Shown here one piece after another: positions 1-5,077 of a DNA stretch of 5,077 bases (its first letter is position 1; each line of letters begins with the position of its first letter). The notes under the pieces were generated by a model. That model ran no database searches and was not told the origin of the DNA. It worked only from the letters and a program-made list of their open reading frames with translations. The DNA is from Pseudomonas sp. UBA5782 (GTDB lineage: Bacteria > Pseudomonadota > Gammaproteobacteria > Pseudomonadales > Pseudomonadaceae). The stretch lies in assembly GCA_002418465.1 (NCBI GenBank), contig DIEE01000144.1, positions 4,408 through 9,484 on the forward strand, read 5' to 3'. Both the position numbers and the translations under genes were made by a program.

Positions 1-200
1 ATCAGCGCAATGAAGTACAGCCAGACGAAGGACGAGAAGAGGTAGCCCATGGCCACGGGCGAGATGTCGAACTCGTCCTTGAGGGCCTTGGAAGCGACCG
101 ATAGCGAAACCCGGTCGACATAGTTGATCAATGTGAGCGTGAACAGGAATGCATAGATCCAGACGCGCTTCTTCTGCAGAAGACCTGTTTCTTTTTGCAT
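1..200 (-). CDS. MFS transporter, anion:cation symporter (ACS)-like family; N-terminal fragment cut by window edge
   Basis: Only the first 66 residues are inside the window; the gene continues past base 1. The translation has a short basic N-terminus (KKR at 10-12), then a first membrane segment at about 13-25 that runs into the motif NYVDR (26-30), an amphipathic stretch, and the start of a second membrane helix at about 50-66 (GYLFSSFVWLYF). The NYxDR motif after TM1 and the xMGYLFSSF stretch entering TM2 are typical of the ACS branch of the major facilitator superfamily, inner-membrane proton symporters for hexuronates, galactonate, phthalate and other organic acids. I chose the ATG at 200 because AAGGAG (212-207) sits 6 bases upstream; the in-frame ATG at 206 abuts that site directly and is less likely. 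It lies downstream of the two transketolase genes on the same strand, so it probably imports their substrate or a precursor. The substrate itself cannot be read from this fragment. Confidence 0.9.
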   Translation of the reverse strand, partial: MQKETGLLQKKRVWIYAFLFTLTLINYVDRVSLSVASKALKDEFDISPVAMGYLFSSFVWLYFIAL

Positions 201-314
201 CTCCATCTCCTTGTAGTTATTGATGGGGATTACGGGTGTTTCGCTTGTCACTGCGGGCGCCGCTCGCCTCCGCGAGCGCAGGCACTGCGACGCCCTATCG
301 GCGCGAGGCGCCGC
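201..314 (-). other. Intercistronic spacer with GC-rich hairpins
   Basis: This 114-base gap separates the transketolase C-terminal subunit from the transporter. It holds two inverted repeats: GGCGC-3-GCGCC (300-312), directly after the transketolase stop codon, and a stronger 7-bp CGCTCGC-4-GCGAGCG (261-278). The heptamer CACTGCG occurs at 249-255 and again at 283-289, flanking the larger hairpin. No T-tract follows either stem on either strand, so these do not look like rho-independent terminators. I infer mRNA processing or stabilisation, or partial attenuation, between cistrons of one operon. I see no convincing promoter here. Confidence 0.55.
261..278. repeat. Perfect 7-bp inverted repeat (hairpin), 4-base loop
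   Basis: CGCTCGC at 261-267 pairs with GCGAGCG at 272-278 around CTCC. It is GC-rich and stable, with no following T-run in either direction. It lies between the transketolase C-terminal subunit and the transporter, where a hairpin could alter the relative expression of the two cistrons. Confidence 0.6.
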
Positions 315-1317
315 CTATTTCAGCCAGTCGCGGATGTTGCCGACCAGGACATCGGTGGAGATGCCGTAACGATCGTGGAGCGTCGGCAGCGCGCCGGCGT
401 CGAGGAAGCGATCGGGCAGCGCGACGTGGCGCACCTCGGGCAGCACGCGCGCCTGCAGCAGGCTCATGGCGATGGCTTCGCCGAGCCCGCCGATCTGCGT
501 GTGGTTCTCGGCGATCACCACCAGCCGGCCGGAGCGGCGGCACTGCTCGACGATGGTCTCGACGTCCAGAGGCTTGATGGTCGGCACGTGCAGCACCGCC
601 ACATCGACCGTGTCCTTGGCCAGCGCGTCGGCAACTTCCAGCGCGCGCATGGTCATCAGCCCGGACGCGATGATCAGCACGTCCTTGCCGTCACGCAGCA
701 ACTTGGCCTTGCCCAGCTCGAAGCTGTAGTCGTACTCGTCTAGCACCAGCGGCACCCGGCCACGCGGCAGGCGCATGTACACCGGCCCTTCGTGCCTGGC
801 GATGGCCGCCACGCACTGCTCGACTTCCAGCGCATCGCAGGGGTCGATGACCATCATGTTGGGTACCGCGCGCATCATCGCCAGGTCTTCGGTGGCCTGG
901 TGGCTGGGACCATAGCCGGTGGTGAGGCCGGGGGGCGCCGCGCAGATCTTGACGTTGAGGTTTTCCTCGGCGATCACCTGATGGATGAAGTCGTAGGCGC
1001 GCCGCGTGGCGAACACCGCGTAGGTGGTGGCGAAGGGGATGAAACCTTCCTTGGCCATGCCACCGGCGGCGGCCATCAACAGCTGTTCGGCCATTCCCAT
1101 CTGCAGGAAGCGCTCGGGGGTACTGGCGGGAAAAGATGTGCAGGTCGGTGTACTTGGCGAGGTCGGCGGTCATGCCGACGATGCGCGGGTCCTTCTCCGC
1201 CTGCTCGACCAGCGCGTGGCCGAAGGGAGCGGGCTTGGTGCGCTGACCCTCGCCGACGATGGAAGCCATCATCGAGGACGTGGTCAGCTTCGGTTTGCTG
1301 GCTGCGGGGGCGTTCAT
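315..1317 (-). pseudogene. Transketolase C-terminal subunit (pyrimidine-binding and C-terminal domains), frameshifted
   Basis: With one base removed this gene encodes 333 residues, the usual size for the second half of a split transketolase. With its partner subunit it would move a two-carbon ketol unit between sugars using thiamine diphosphate. Visible features are GMTADLAKYTDLHIF (48-62), the active-site stretch MGMAEQ with the cofactor-activating Glu at about 77, then GFIPFATTYAVFATRRAYDF, and a C-terminal domain with VLHVPTIKPLD and VVIAENHTQIGGLGEA. It ends in DWLK. The start ATG (1317) overlaps the upstream stop as ATGA and has AAGGAG 6 bases ahead. The break is in the five-G run at 1116-1120 (CCCCC in the coding strand): codons read TAC CCC CGA, whereas the family sequence YPERFLQMGM needs TAC CCC GAG. 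As written, translation keeps 67 native residues, then runs about 141 out-of-frame residues to a stop near 691, losing the catalytic Glu. No other damage is seen, so the change is recent or a sequencing error. Confidence 0.88.
1116..1120 (-). other. Frameshift site: one extra base in a G5/C5 run
   Basis: On the coding strand the run reads TA-CCCCC-GAG. Four C would keep the frame (Tyr-Pro-Glu-Arg-Phe); five shift it. The two frames join exactly here: family-like sequence ends at Tyr-Pro before the run and resumes at Glu-Arg-Phe-Leu-Gln-Met after it. The total length, 1003 bases, is one more than a multiple of three, which agrees with a single insertion. Confidence 0.88.
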
Positions 1318-2186
1318 TGCGGGCTCCTTGGCGCATGGCCTGCATCGAGGACGGCGATGGCCTGCTGCCATTCTTCCGCCTCCACACGGATGAAATGGTT
1401 CTTCTCGCGGGTTTCCAGGAATGGCACGCCCTTGCCCATCAGGGTGTCGAAAAGGATCACCCGTGGCTTGGGTTCGCTGACCGCACGGGCGGTGTCGAAG
1501 GCGTCGATGACCGCCTGCAGGTCGTTGCCGTCGACACGCTGCACGTGCCAGCCGAAGGCCTCCCACTTGTCCACCAGCGGTTCGAACTGGAGGATCTCGT
1601 GGGACGGGCCGTCGGCCTGCTGGCGGTTGATGTCGACCAGGTTGATCAGGTTGGACAGCTTGTGGTGCGCCGCCGACATCGCGGCTTCCCACACGGCGCC
1701 CTCGTCCAGCTCGCCATCGGACATCGAGTTGTAGACGAAGGCCGCGTTGTCCTTCATGCGCAGGCCGAGGGCCTGGCCGACGGCGATGGCCAGGCCCTGG
1801 CCCAGCGAGCCGCCGGAGATTTCCATCCCCGGCGTGTAGGTGGCCATGCCCGACATCGGCAGGCGGCTGTCATCGGAACCGTAGGTCTCCAGTTCTTCCT
1901 CGGGCAGCACGCCGGCTTCCAGCAGCGCAGCGTAGAGGGCGATGGCGTAATGACCGTGGGACAGCAGGAAGCGGTCGCGCCCTTCCCACTCAGGTTCCTC
2001 GGGGCGGATGTTCAGCGCGTGGCAGTAGGCCACGGCCAGCACATCCGCCCAGCCCAGCGCCTGGCCGACATAGCCCTGGCCCTGCACTTCGCCCATGCGC
2101 AGGGCGAAACGGCGCACGCGCCAGGCATGCGTGGCCAGTTTTTCGAAGGCCGGAACATCGGCCTGCGTGATGGAATACTCGGTCAT
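1314..2186 (-). CDS. Transketolase N-terminal subunit (thiamine diphosphate/Mg-binding)
   Basis: This 290-residue protein matches the N-terminal half of transketolase, which in many bacteria is a separate polypeptide. It carries LSHGHYAIALYA (75-86), with the conserved active-site histidine at 79, GGSLGQGLAIAVG (125-137), the cofactor motif SDGELDEG (156-163) followed by VDINRQQ (184-190), where Asp157 and Asn187 are the expected Mg ligands, and GKGVPFLE (251-258). The usual GDG is SDG here, which I recall as normal for this split subfamily. The ATG at 2186 has GGAGGA 4 bases upstream. The stop overlaps the next gene's ATG as ATGA, so the two subunits are translationally coupled. Together they would form a heteromeric transketolase in the cytosol. 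Related split enzymes act on ordinary pentose phosphates or on unusual substrates such as apulose 4-phosphate or sulfofructose. The substrate here is not determined. The divergent LysR gene is the likely regulator. Confidence 0.93.
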   Translation of the reverse strand: MTEYSITQADVPAFEKLATHAWRVRRFALRMGEVQGQGYVGQALGWADVLAVAYCHALNIRPEEPEWEGRDRFLLSHGHYAIALYAALLEAGVLPEEELETYGSDDSRLPMSGMATYTPGMEISGGSLGQGLAIAVGQALGLRMKDNAAFVYNSMSDGELDEGAVWEAAMSAAHHKLSNLINLVDINRQQADGPSHEILQFEPLVDKWEAFGWHVQRVDGNDLQAVIDAFDTARAVSEPKPRVILFDTLMGKGVPFLETREKNHFIRVEAEEWQQAIAVLDAGHAPRSPQ

Positions 2187-2190
2187 CTTG

Positions 2191-2196
2191 TCCTCC
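2191..2196 (-). promoter_or_regulatory. Ribosome binding site of transketolase N-terminal subunit
   Basis: GGAGGA on the minus strand, 4 bases before the ATG at 2186. It is a strong match to the anti-Shine-Dalgarno sequence and supports that start for the first gene of the operon. Confidence 0.75.
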
Positions 2197-2223
2197 GTTA
2201 GTGACCTGGAATACTTGGCGCCA

Positions 2224-2244
2224 CTGATGCAAGATATTCATCAG
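2224..2244. promoter_or_regulatory. Candidate LysR-type operator, CTGATG-N9-CATCAG
   Basis: A perfect 6-bp inverted repeat with a 9-base spacer, centred at 2234. Inside it lie T (2228) and A (2240), 11 bases apart within the dyad, which fits the T-N11-A pattern of LysR-family recognition sites. It sits in the only gap between the LysR gene and its divergent neighbour, 38-58 bases upstream of the transketolase start codon and about 95 bases before the LysR ATG. Its closeness to the transketolase start is unusual for an activation site, so it could be a repression or autoregulation site. The assignment is inferred from position and symmetry only. Confidence 0.45.
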
Positions 2245-2338
2245 AACGCCGCCAAATAGAGCAATCCACCAGATCTTCTCGGAAAAAAATGCCCCTACAA
2301 AAGGTTTGTTTGCGTCAATCGATGAACCAGATTCACGC

Positions 2339-3232
2339 ATGAATCGCTTCAAGCGATTGCCGCTGCCGGCCCTGCGGATCTTCGAGGCGGCCGGCAGAAC
2401 CTGCTCGTTCGCCCTCGCCGCCAGGGAGCTGGACCTCTCGCCCAGCGCCGTCAGCCACGCCATCCGCAAGCTGGAAACCGGCGCCGAGCTGACCCTGTTC
2501 ACCCGCAGCGCGCGCACCATCGCGCTCACCGCCGAAGGCGCCCTGCTGCTGGAACACGTGCAGCGCGGGCTGGAGGAAATGAGCCGCGGCTTCGCCATGG
2601 CGATTTCCGAAACCACGGTGCCATTGCGCCTGCACGTGGCGCCGACCTTCGCCACGCAATGGCTGATTCCGCGGCTGGCGCGCTTCGTCCGCGAACATCC
2701 GGGCATCGACCTGCGCATCTCGGCGAGCACCGACTACGCCACCTTCGAGAACGACGACTTCGATCTGGATATCGTCTACGGCGAGCCGCGCCGCTCGGCG
2801 CACGAAAAGACGCCGCTGCTGATCGAGGAACTGACGCCGCTGTGCAGCCCGGAGTTGGCACCGTCGATCCGCTCGATGCAGGACCTGTACGCGCAGACGC
2901 TGATCAAGAGCGACGGCCAGTCGGTGCAGTGGAAAGGCTGGTTCGCCGCCAACGACCTGCTCACGCCGAGCCACTACGGGCTGGCCTTCGACCGCAGTTC
3001 GATGGCCATTTCGGCTGCCGTCGACGGGCTTGGCGTGGTGCTGGAGTCGACCCTGCTCGCGCAACGCGAGATAGCCGCCGGCAAGCTGGTCGCACCGCTA
3101 CGCGGCCTGAGCAACTCGGTGCGTTACGTCGGCCATTACCTGGTGCATCCGCGCAGGCACCGTCAGCACGATGCCTTCACCCAGTTCAAACGCTGGCTGC
3201 TGGAAGAACTGGCAGCGGGCGAGGAACGCTAG
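2339..3232 (+). CDS. LysR-family transcriptional regulator, GcvA-like
   Basis: A 297-residue protein from the ATG at 2339, the usual LysR length. The N-terminal winged helix-turn-helix is plain: LPLPALRIFEAAGR (7-20), SFALAARELDLSPSAVSHAI (23-42) as the recognition region, then RKLE and LFTRSARTIALTAEG (53-67). A linker helix follows, and from about 93 a periplasmic-binding-protein-like effector domain that begins LRLHVAPTFATQWLIPRLARF. This start of the effector domain, together with SPSAVSHAIR, places it in the GcvA-like branch. The frame is open upstream to a TTG at 2306, which would add 11 residues, but those are not family-like, so I prefer the ATG although its ribosome binding site is weak. 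It is divergent from the transketolase operon, which it most likely regulates while also controlling itself; the ligand is unknown. Its stop codon shares a CTAG with the convergent lipoprotein gene. Confidence 0.93.
   Translation: MNRFKRLPLPALRIFEAAGRTCSFALAARELDLSPSAVSHAIRKLETGAELTLFTRSARTIALTAEGALLLEHVQRGLEEMSRGFAMAISETTVPLRLHVAPTFATQWLIPRLARFVREHPGIDLRISASTDYATFENDDFDLDIVYGEPRRSAHEKTPLLIEELTPLCSPELAPSIRSMQDLYAQTLIKSDGQSVQWKGWFAANDLLTPSHYGLAFDRSSMAISAAVDGLGVVLESTLLAQREIAAGKLVAPLRGLSNSVRYVGHYLVHPRRHRQHDAFTQFKRWLLEELAAGEER
3229..3232. other. Shared CTAG: overlapping stop codons of convergent genes
   Basis: The palindrome CTAG supplies TAG to the LysR gene on the plus strand (3230-3232) and TAG to the lipoprotein gene on the minus strand (3231-3229). 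The two genes overlap tail to tail by 4 bases, and no intergenic space remains for a terminator. I found no hairpin with a T-tract in the adjacent coding sequence on either side. Confidence 0.85.
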
Positions 3233-3840
3233 CGCGGTTGCTGCAACAGCCAGCCACTGACCTGGCGGGCGAGGTCGTCGCTGGCGCGGCCGAAGGCGTC
3301 GACGACTTCGGGCACCGCACTGCCCTGCACCGCCTGGCTCACCTCGAAACGCCGGCTGGCGAGGATCGCCCGGCTGCGGGTGTCGATCAGTTGTGCGTCG
3401 AAGCGGATTAGCACCTGCGGCTGGCCGGCCTGGTATTCGCTCTGGAACGCGCGCAGGTTGCCGCCCAATTCGCGCTCGGCGCGCAGGTTGTCGTCGTCGC
3501 TGCTCAGCCGGGCGATGCCGCCGCCGGCGCGCAGTGCCTCGATCAGGCGGTCGCGCAGCAGCACCGGTGCGGCGTCGCTCCAGCGCGCGCCCTTGTAGAA
3601 GCTCAGCCGGTCCGGCTGCGGCAGCACGGCGATGCGGTTGCCTTCCAGCCCGCCGGCGGCTTTCGGCCGGGTGACGCGCAGCGAGCTGTCGTCGCCGGGA
3701 GTGGCCGCCGCAACGGCGAAGCGGCCGCCGGGCAGCAGGTAGGTGTCCACCGCTTCGGGCTGCGACAGCGCCGAGCAGCCGCCGAGCAGCAAGGCGCCGG
3801 CCAGCAGGGCGAAGGGGCGCCCCAGGGAAACGCGGATCAT
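3229..3840 (-). CDS. ABC-type transport auxiliary lipoprotein (PqiC/YmbA-like), Mla-type system
   Basis: A 203-residue protein with a lipoprotein signal: basic start (MIRVSLGR), hydrophobic segment at 9-19, and lipobox L-G-G-C with the acylated cysteine at about 22. The residue after Cys is Ser, not Asp, so sorting to the outer membrane is expected under the usual Lol rule. The mature part has YLLPGG early on, NRIAVLPQPDRLSFYKGARWSD and LLRDRLIEAL in the middle, and LIRFDAQLID and RRFEVSQAV later. This is the pattern of the ABC-transport auxiliary lipoprotein family that accompanies MCE proteins. The ATG at 3840 has AGGAG 8 bases upstream and overlaps the stop of the MCE gene as ATGA, so the two are translationally coupled. 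It probably works at the outer-membrane end of a periplasm-spanning lipid or hydrophobe transporter. It is the last gene of its operon. Confidence 0.88.
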   Translation of the reverse strand: MIRVSLGRPFALLAGALLLGGCSALSQPEAVDTYLLPGGRFAVAAATPGDDSSLRVTRPKAAGGLEGNRIAVLPQPDRLSFYKGARWSDAAPVLLRDRLIEALRAGGGIARLSSDDDNLRAERELGGNLRAFQSEYQAGQPQVLIRFDAQLIDTRSRAILASRRFEVSQAVQGSAVPEVVDAFGRASDDLARQVSGWLLQQPR

Positions 3841-4772
3841 GGCTCGAACTCCTGTGCATGTTCCCGCCCGAGCAGATAGCCCACCGGGTTTTCGTTGAGG
3901 CCGTGGCTGACCTGGCGCAGCGAGGCCAGGGTTTCGCGCAGCTCGCGGATCGCCGGGCCAAGCTCGCCGAGACCCTGCAGGCCGTTGGCCAGCGAATCGC
4001 TGTTGGCGGCGAGGATGCCGTCCAGCCGCGCACTGCTGCCCTGCAGCGAGGCCATCGTCTGTTCGGCCTGGTCCAGCACCGCGCGGCCCTTGTCGTTGAC
4101 CAACCCGTTGGCGTTGCGCATCAGCAGCGTGGTCTGCTCCAGCGTCGCACTGGCCTGCTGGCTGGCCAGGGCCAGCTGATGGACCATCTCGCGCACGTCG
4201 TCGCGCTGCTCGGCGATCATCGCGGTGGATTGCTGCAGGTTGTCCAGGGTCTTGCTGATGCGCTCGGCGTTGTCTTCGGAAAGCATGCGGTTGATGCCCG
4301 TCAGCGCCTGGGTGACACCGGTCATCAGGTCCTCGCCGTTGGCCAGCAGGCGGGCGATGGGCGACGGGTCGGCGACGATGATCGGCGGCTCGCCGTTCTG
4401 CTCCAGCAGCGCCTGGCTTTCCGGCGTGCCGCCGCTGAGCTGGATCTGCGAGGTGCCGGTGATGCCGTTCATCGACAGCTTGGCGCGGGTGTCCAGCTTG
4501 ATCGGCGTGGTGGCGACGATGCGGATCTGCGCCACCACTTGGCGCGGGTCCTTCGGGTCGAGGTGGAGTTCTTCCACCTCGCCGACGCGAATGCCGCTGT
4601 ACTGCACCGTACTGCCCTGGGAGAGGCCGCTGACGGCCTCCTTGAAGACCACCCGGTAGCGGTTGTAGTCGCCCTCGCCGGAACGCCCCAGCCAGAAGGC
4701 GAAGAGCATGGCGGCGGCGATGGCGATCACCGTGAACAGTCCGATCAGTACGTGATGGGCTCGGGTTTCCAT
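3837..4772 (-). CDS. MlaD-like MCE-domain substrate-binding protein of an ABC lipid transporter
   Basis: A 311-residue protein with one N-terminal membrane anchor (about 8-28, VLIGLFTVIAIAAAMLFAFW) and then a single MCE domain at about 37-115, seen in VVFKEAVSGLSQGSTVQYSG, IRVGEVEEL and NGITGTSQIQLSGG. The C-terminal half (about 140-290) is polar and helical with heptad-like stretches rich in Gln, Leu and Ala, probably coiled coil, and it ends in ENPVGYLLGREHAQEFEP. It is longer than E. coli MlaD (about 180 residues) because of this helical tail, as in other Pseudomonas and PqiB/YebT-related MCE proteins. MCE proteins bind lipids in the periplasm and dock on an MlaFE-type ABC complex in the inner membrane. 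The ATG at 4772 overlaps the ATPase stop as TGATG, and AAGGA lies just ahead; the TTG one codon upstream is an unlikely start. Confidence 0.92.
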   Translation of the reverse strand: METRAHHVLIGLFTVIAIAAAMLFAFWLGRSGEGDYNRYRVVFKEAVSGLSQGSTVQYSGIRVGEVEELHLDPKDPRQVVAQIRIVATTPIKLDTRAKLSMNGITGTSQIQLSGGTPESQALLEQNGEPPIIVADPSPIARLLANGEDLMTGVTQALTGINRMLSEDNAERISKTLDNLQQSTAMIAEQRDDVREMVHQLALASQQASATLEQTTLLMRNANGLVNDKGRAVLDQAEQTMASLQGSSARLDGILAANSDSLANGLQGLGELGPAIRELRETLASLRQVSHGLNENPVGYLLGREHAQEFEP

Positions 4773-5077
4773 CAATCCTTCTCCCGCAGGGATGCATGGG
4801 TTTGCTCGGCGGCACGCGCACGCGGGCCATGAAAGTAGTCGCGAATCCAGGCGTCGTCGTAATCCGCCACCACCTCGAGGCGGTCGGCCACCAGCACGCG
4901 CTTCTGTGACAGCACGGCGATGCGGTCGGTGATCGCGTAGAGCGTGTCGAGGTCGTGGGTGACGATGAATACCGACAGCCCCAGCGCCTCGCGCAGGGTC
5001 AGGATCAGCTGGTCGAAGGCCGCCGCGCCGATCGGGTCGAGCCCGGCGGTGGGTTCGTCGAGGAACAGGATGTCCGG
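4772..5077 (-). CDS. MlaF-like ABC transporter ATPase, C-terminal fragment cut by window edge
   Basis: The last 101 residues are present; the start lies beyond base 5077, so the Walker A and most of the signature region are outside the window. The fragment opens in the Walker B strand (ILFLDEP, with the catalytic Glu), followed by the D-loop (AGLDP) and the switch histidine in VFIVTHDLDT, then DRIAVLSQKRVLVADRLEVV and an ending typical of MlaF/Ttg2A-type subunits (DAWIRDYFHGPRARAA). It would hydrolyse ATP on the cytoplasmic face of an MCE-type lipid transporter. Its TGA overlaps the MCE gene's ATG by one base. A permease (MlaE-like) gene is expected upstream, off the window. Pseudomonads usually carry a separate Ttg2/Mla operon, so this is probably the second such system; that is inferred from memory of the genus. 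Confidence 0.92.
   Translation of the reverse strand, partial: PDILFLDEPTAGLDPIGAAAFDQLILTLREALGLSVFIVTHDLDTLYAITDRIAVLSQKRVLVADRLEVVADYDDAWIRDYFHGPRARAAEQTHASLREKD

Larger units (their letters stand above)
2187..2338. promoter_or_regulatory. Divergent control region between transketolase operon and LysR regulator
   Basis: This 152-base intergenic region is clearly lower in GC than its flanks and includes an A-run at 2283-2289. It must hold the promoters of both divergent units. I could not find a well-spaced -35/-10 pair matching the sigma-70 consensus on either strand, which would fit an activator-dependent promoter on the operon side. It contains the 21-base dyad listed separately and, further right, GATGAA (2321-2326), the inverse of the dyad's TTCATC (2237-2242), a possible extra half-site. 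Confidence 0.6.

Noticed and set aside
792..2201. Long open frame (469 residues) on the plus strand opposite both transketolase genes
   Set aside because: It is antisense to strongly family-like coding sequence, has a low-complexity His/Gly/Arg-rich translation with no recognisable domain, and is a usual by-product of GC-rich third positions.
2306..2338. TTG start extending the LysR protein by 11 residues
   Set aside because: The added residues do not resemble LysR N-termini, and the purine-rich stretch before the TTG is too close to act as a ribosome binding site. The ATG at 2339 gives the standard length.
2187..2338. Sigma-70 promoter pairs for either divergent unit
   Set aside because: TTGACG-, TTGGCG- and TATTC-like elements are present on one strand or the other, but none pairs at 16-18 base spacing with a credible partner.
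2333..3064. Minus-strand open frame inside the LysR gene
   Set aside because: It mirrors the LysR codons, has an Arg/Gln-rich translation without motifs, and lacks a good ribosome binding site.
3180..3280. Possible rho-independent terminator at the convergent junction
   Set aside because: Only short imperfect stems (for example GCTGC-11-GCAGC in the LysR tail) occur, and none is followed by a T-run on the relevant strand.
3229..4830. Single 533-residue minus-strand reading covering both the lipoprotein and the MCE region
   Set aside because: Only its last 203 residues are real (the lipoprotein). Upstream it is out of frame with the MCE gene, giving low-complexity Arg/Gly/Pro sequence, so it is not a fusion.
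3858..4832. Plus-strand open frame (324 residues) opposite the MCE and ATPase genes
   Set aside because: Its translation is rich in His, Gln, Val and Arg with no family pattern, while the opposite strand gives clear MCE and ABC ATPase proteins.

Overview
The window looks like a chromosomal segment of a high-GC gammaproteobacterium, most likely Pseudomonas in the broad sense. The grounds are strong GC bias at third codon positions, AAGGAG/GGAGG-type ribosome binding sites, and a compact four-gene MCE/ABC lipid-transport layout that I recall from Pseudomonas (similar to the P. aeruginosa PA3211-PA3214 group; this is from memory, not searched). The species cannot be fixed from the sequence alone. 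There are six genes, two cut by the window edges. I see no RNA genes, insertion sequences or CRISPR arrays.

Region 1 (1-2186, minus strand) is a catabolic-looking operon read right to left. It holds a transketolase N-terminal (TPP-binding) subunit (1314-2186), a transketolase C-terminal subunit (315-1317) that starts in a 4-base ATGA overlap, and, after a 114-base spacer with two GC-rich hairpins, the start of an anion:cation-symporter-type MFS transporter (1-200, cut by the window). The C-terminal subunit carries a one-base frameshift in a run of five G (1116-1120, + strand). The N-terminal 67 residues and the rest of the protein are therefore in different frames. All other features of the gene look intact, so this is either a recent mutation or a sequence error.

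Region 2 (2187-2338) is the divergent control region between the transketolase operon and a GcvA-like LysR regulator on the plus strand (2339-3232). It contains a perfect 6-bp inverted repeat, CTGATG-N9-CATCAG (2224-2244), with an embedded T-N11-A, a plausible LysR-type operator. The layout suggests that the regulator controls import and two-carbon (ketol) transfer chemistry for an unidentified sugar or sugar-acid-like substrate.

Region 3 (3229-5077, minus strand) is the end of an Mla-like phospholipid/hydrophobe ABC transport operon: the C-terminal part of an MlaF-like ATPase, an MlaD-like MCE protein, and an ABC-transport auxiliary lipoprotein. These are tightly coupled (1-base and 4-base overlaps). 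The operon converges on the LysR gene so closely that both genes end inside one CTAG palindrome (3229-3232).

Overall this is ordinary chromosomal content. The points most worth a second look are the frameshift, the unassigned substrate of the split transketolase cluster, and the operator candidate. I found no convincing undescribed system.
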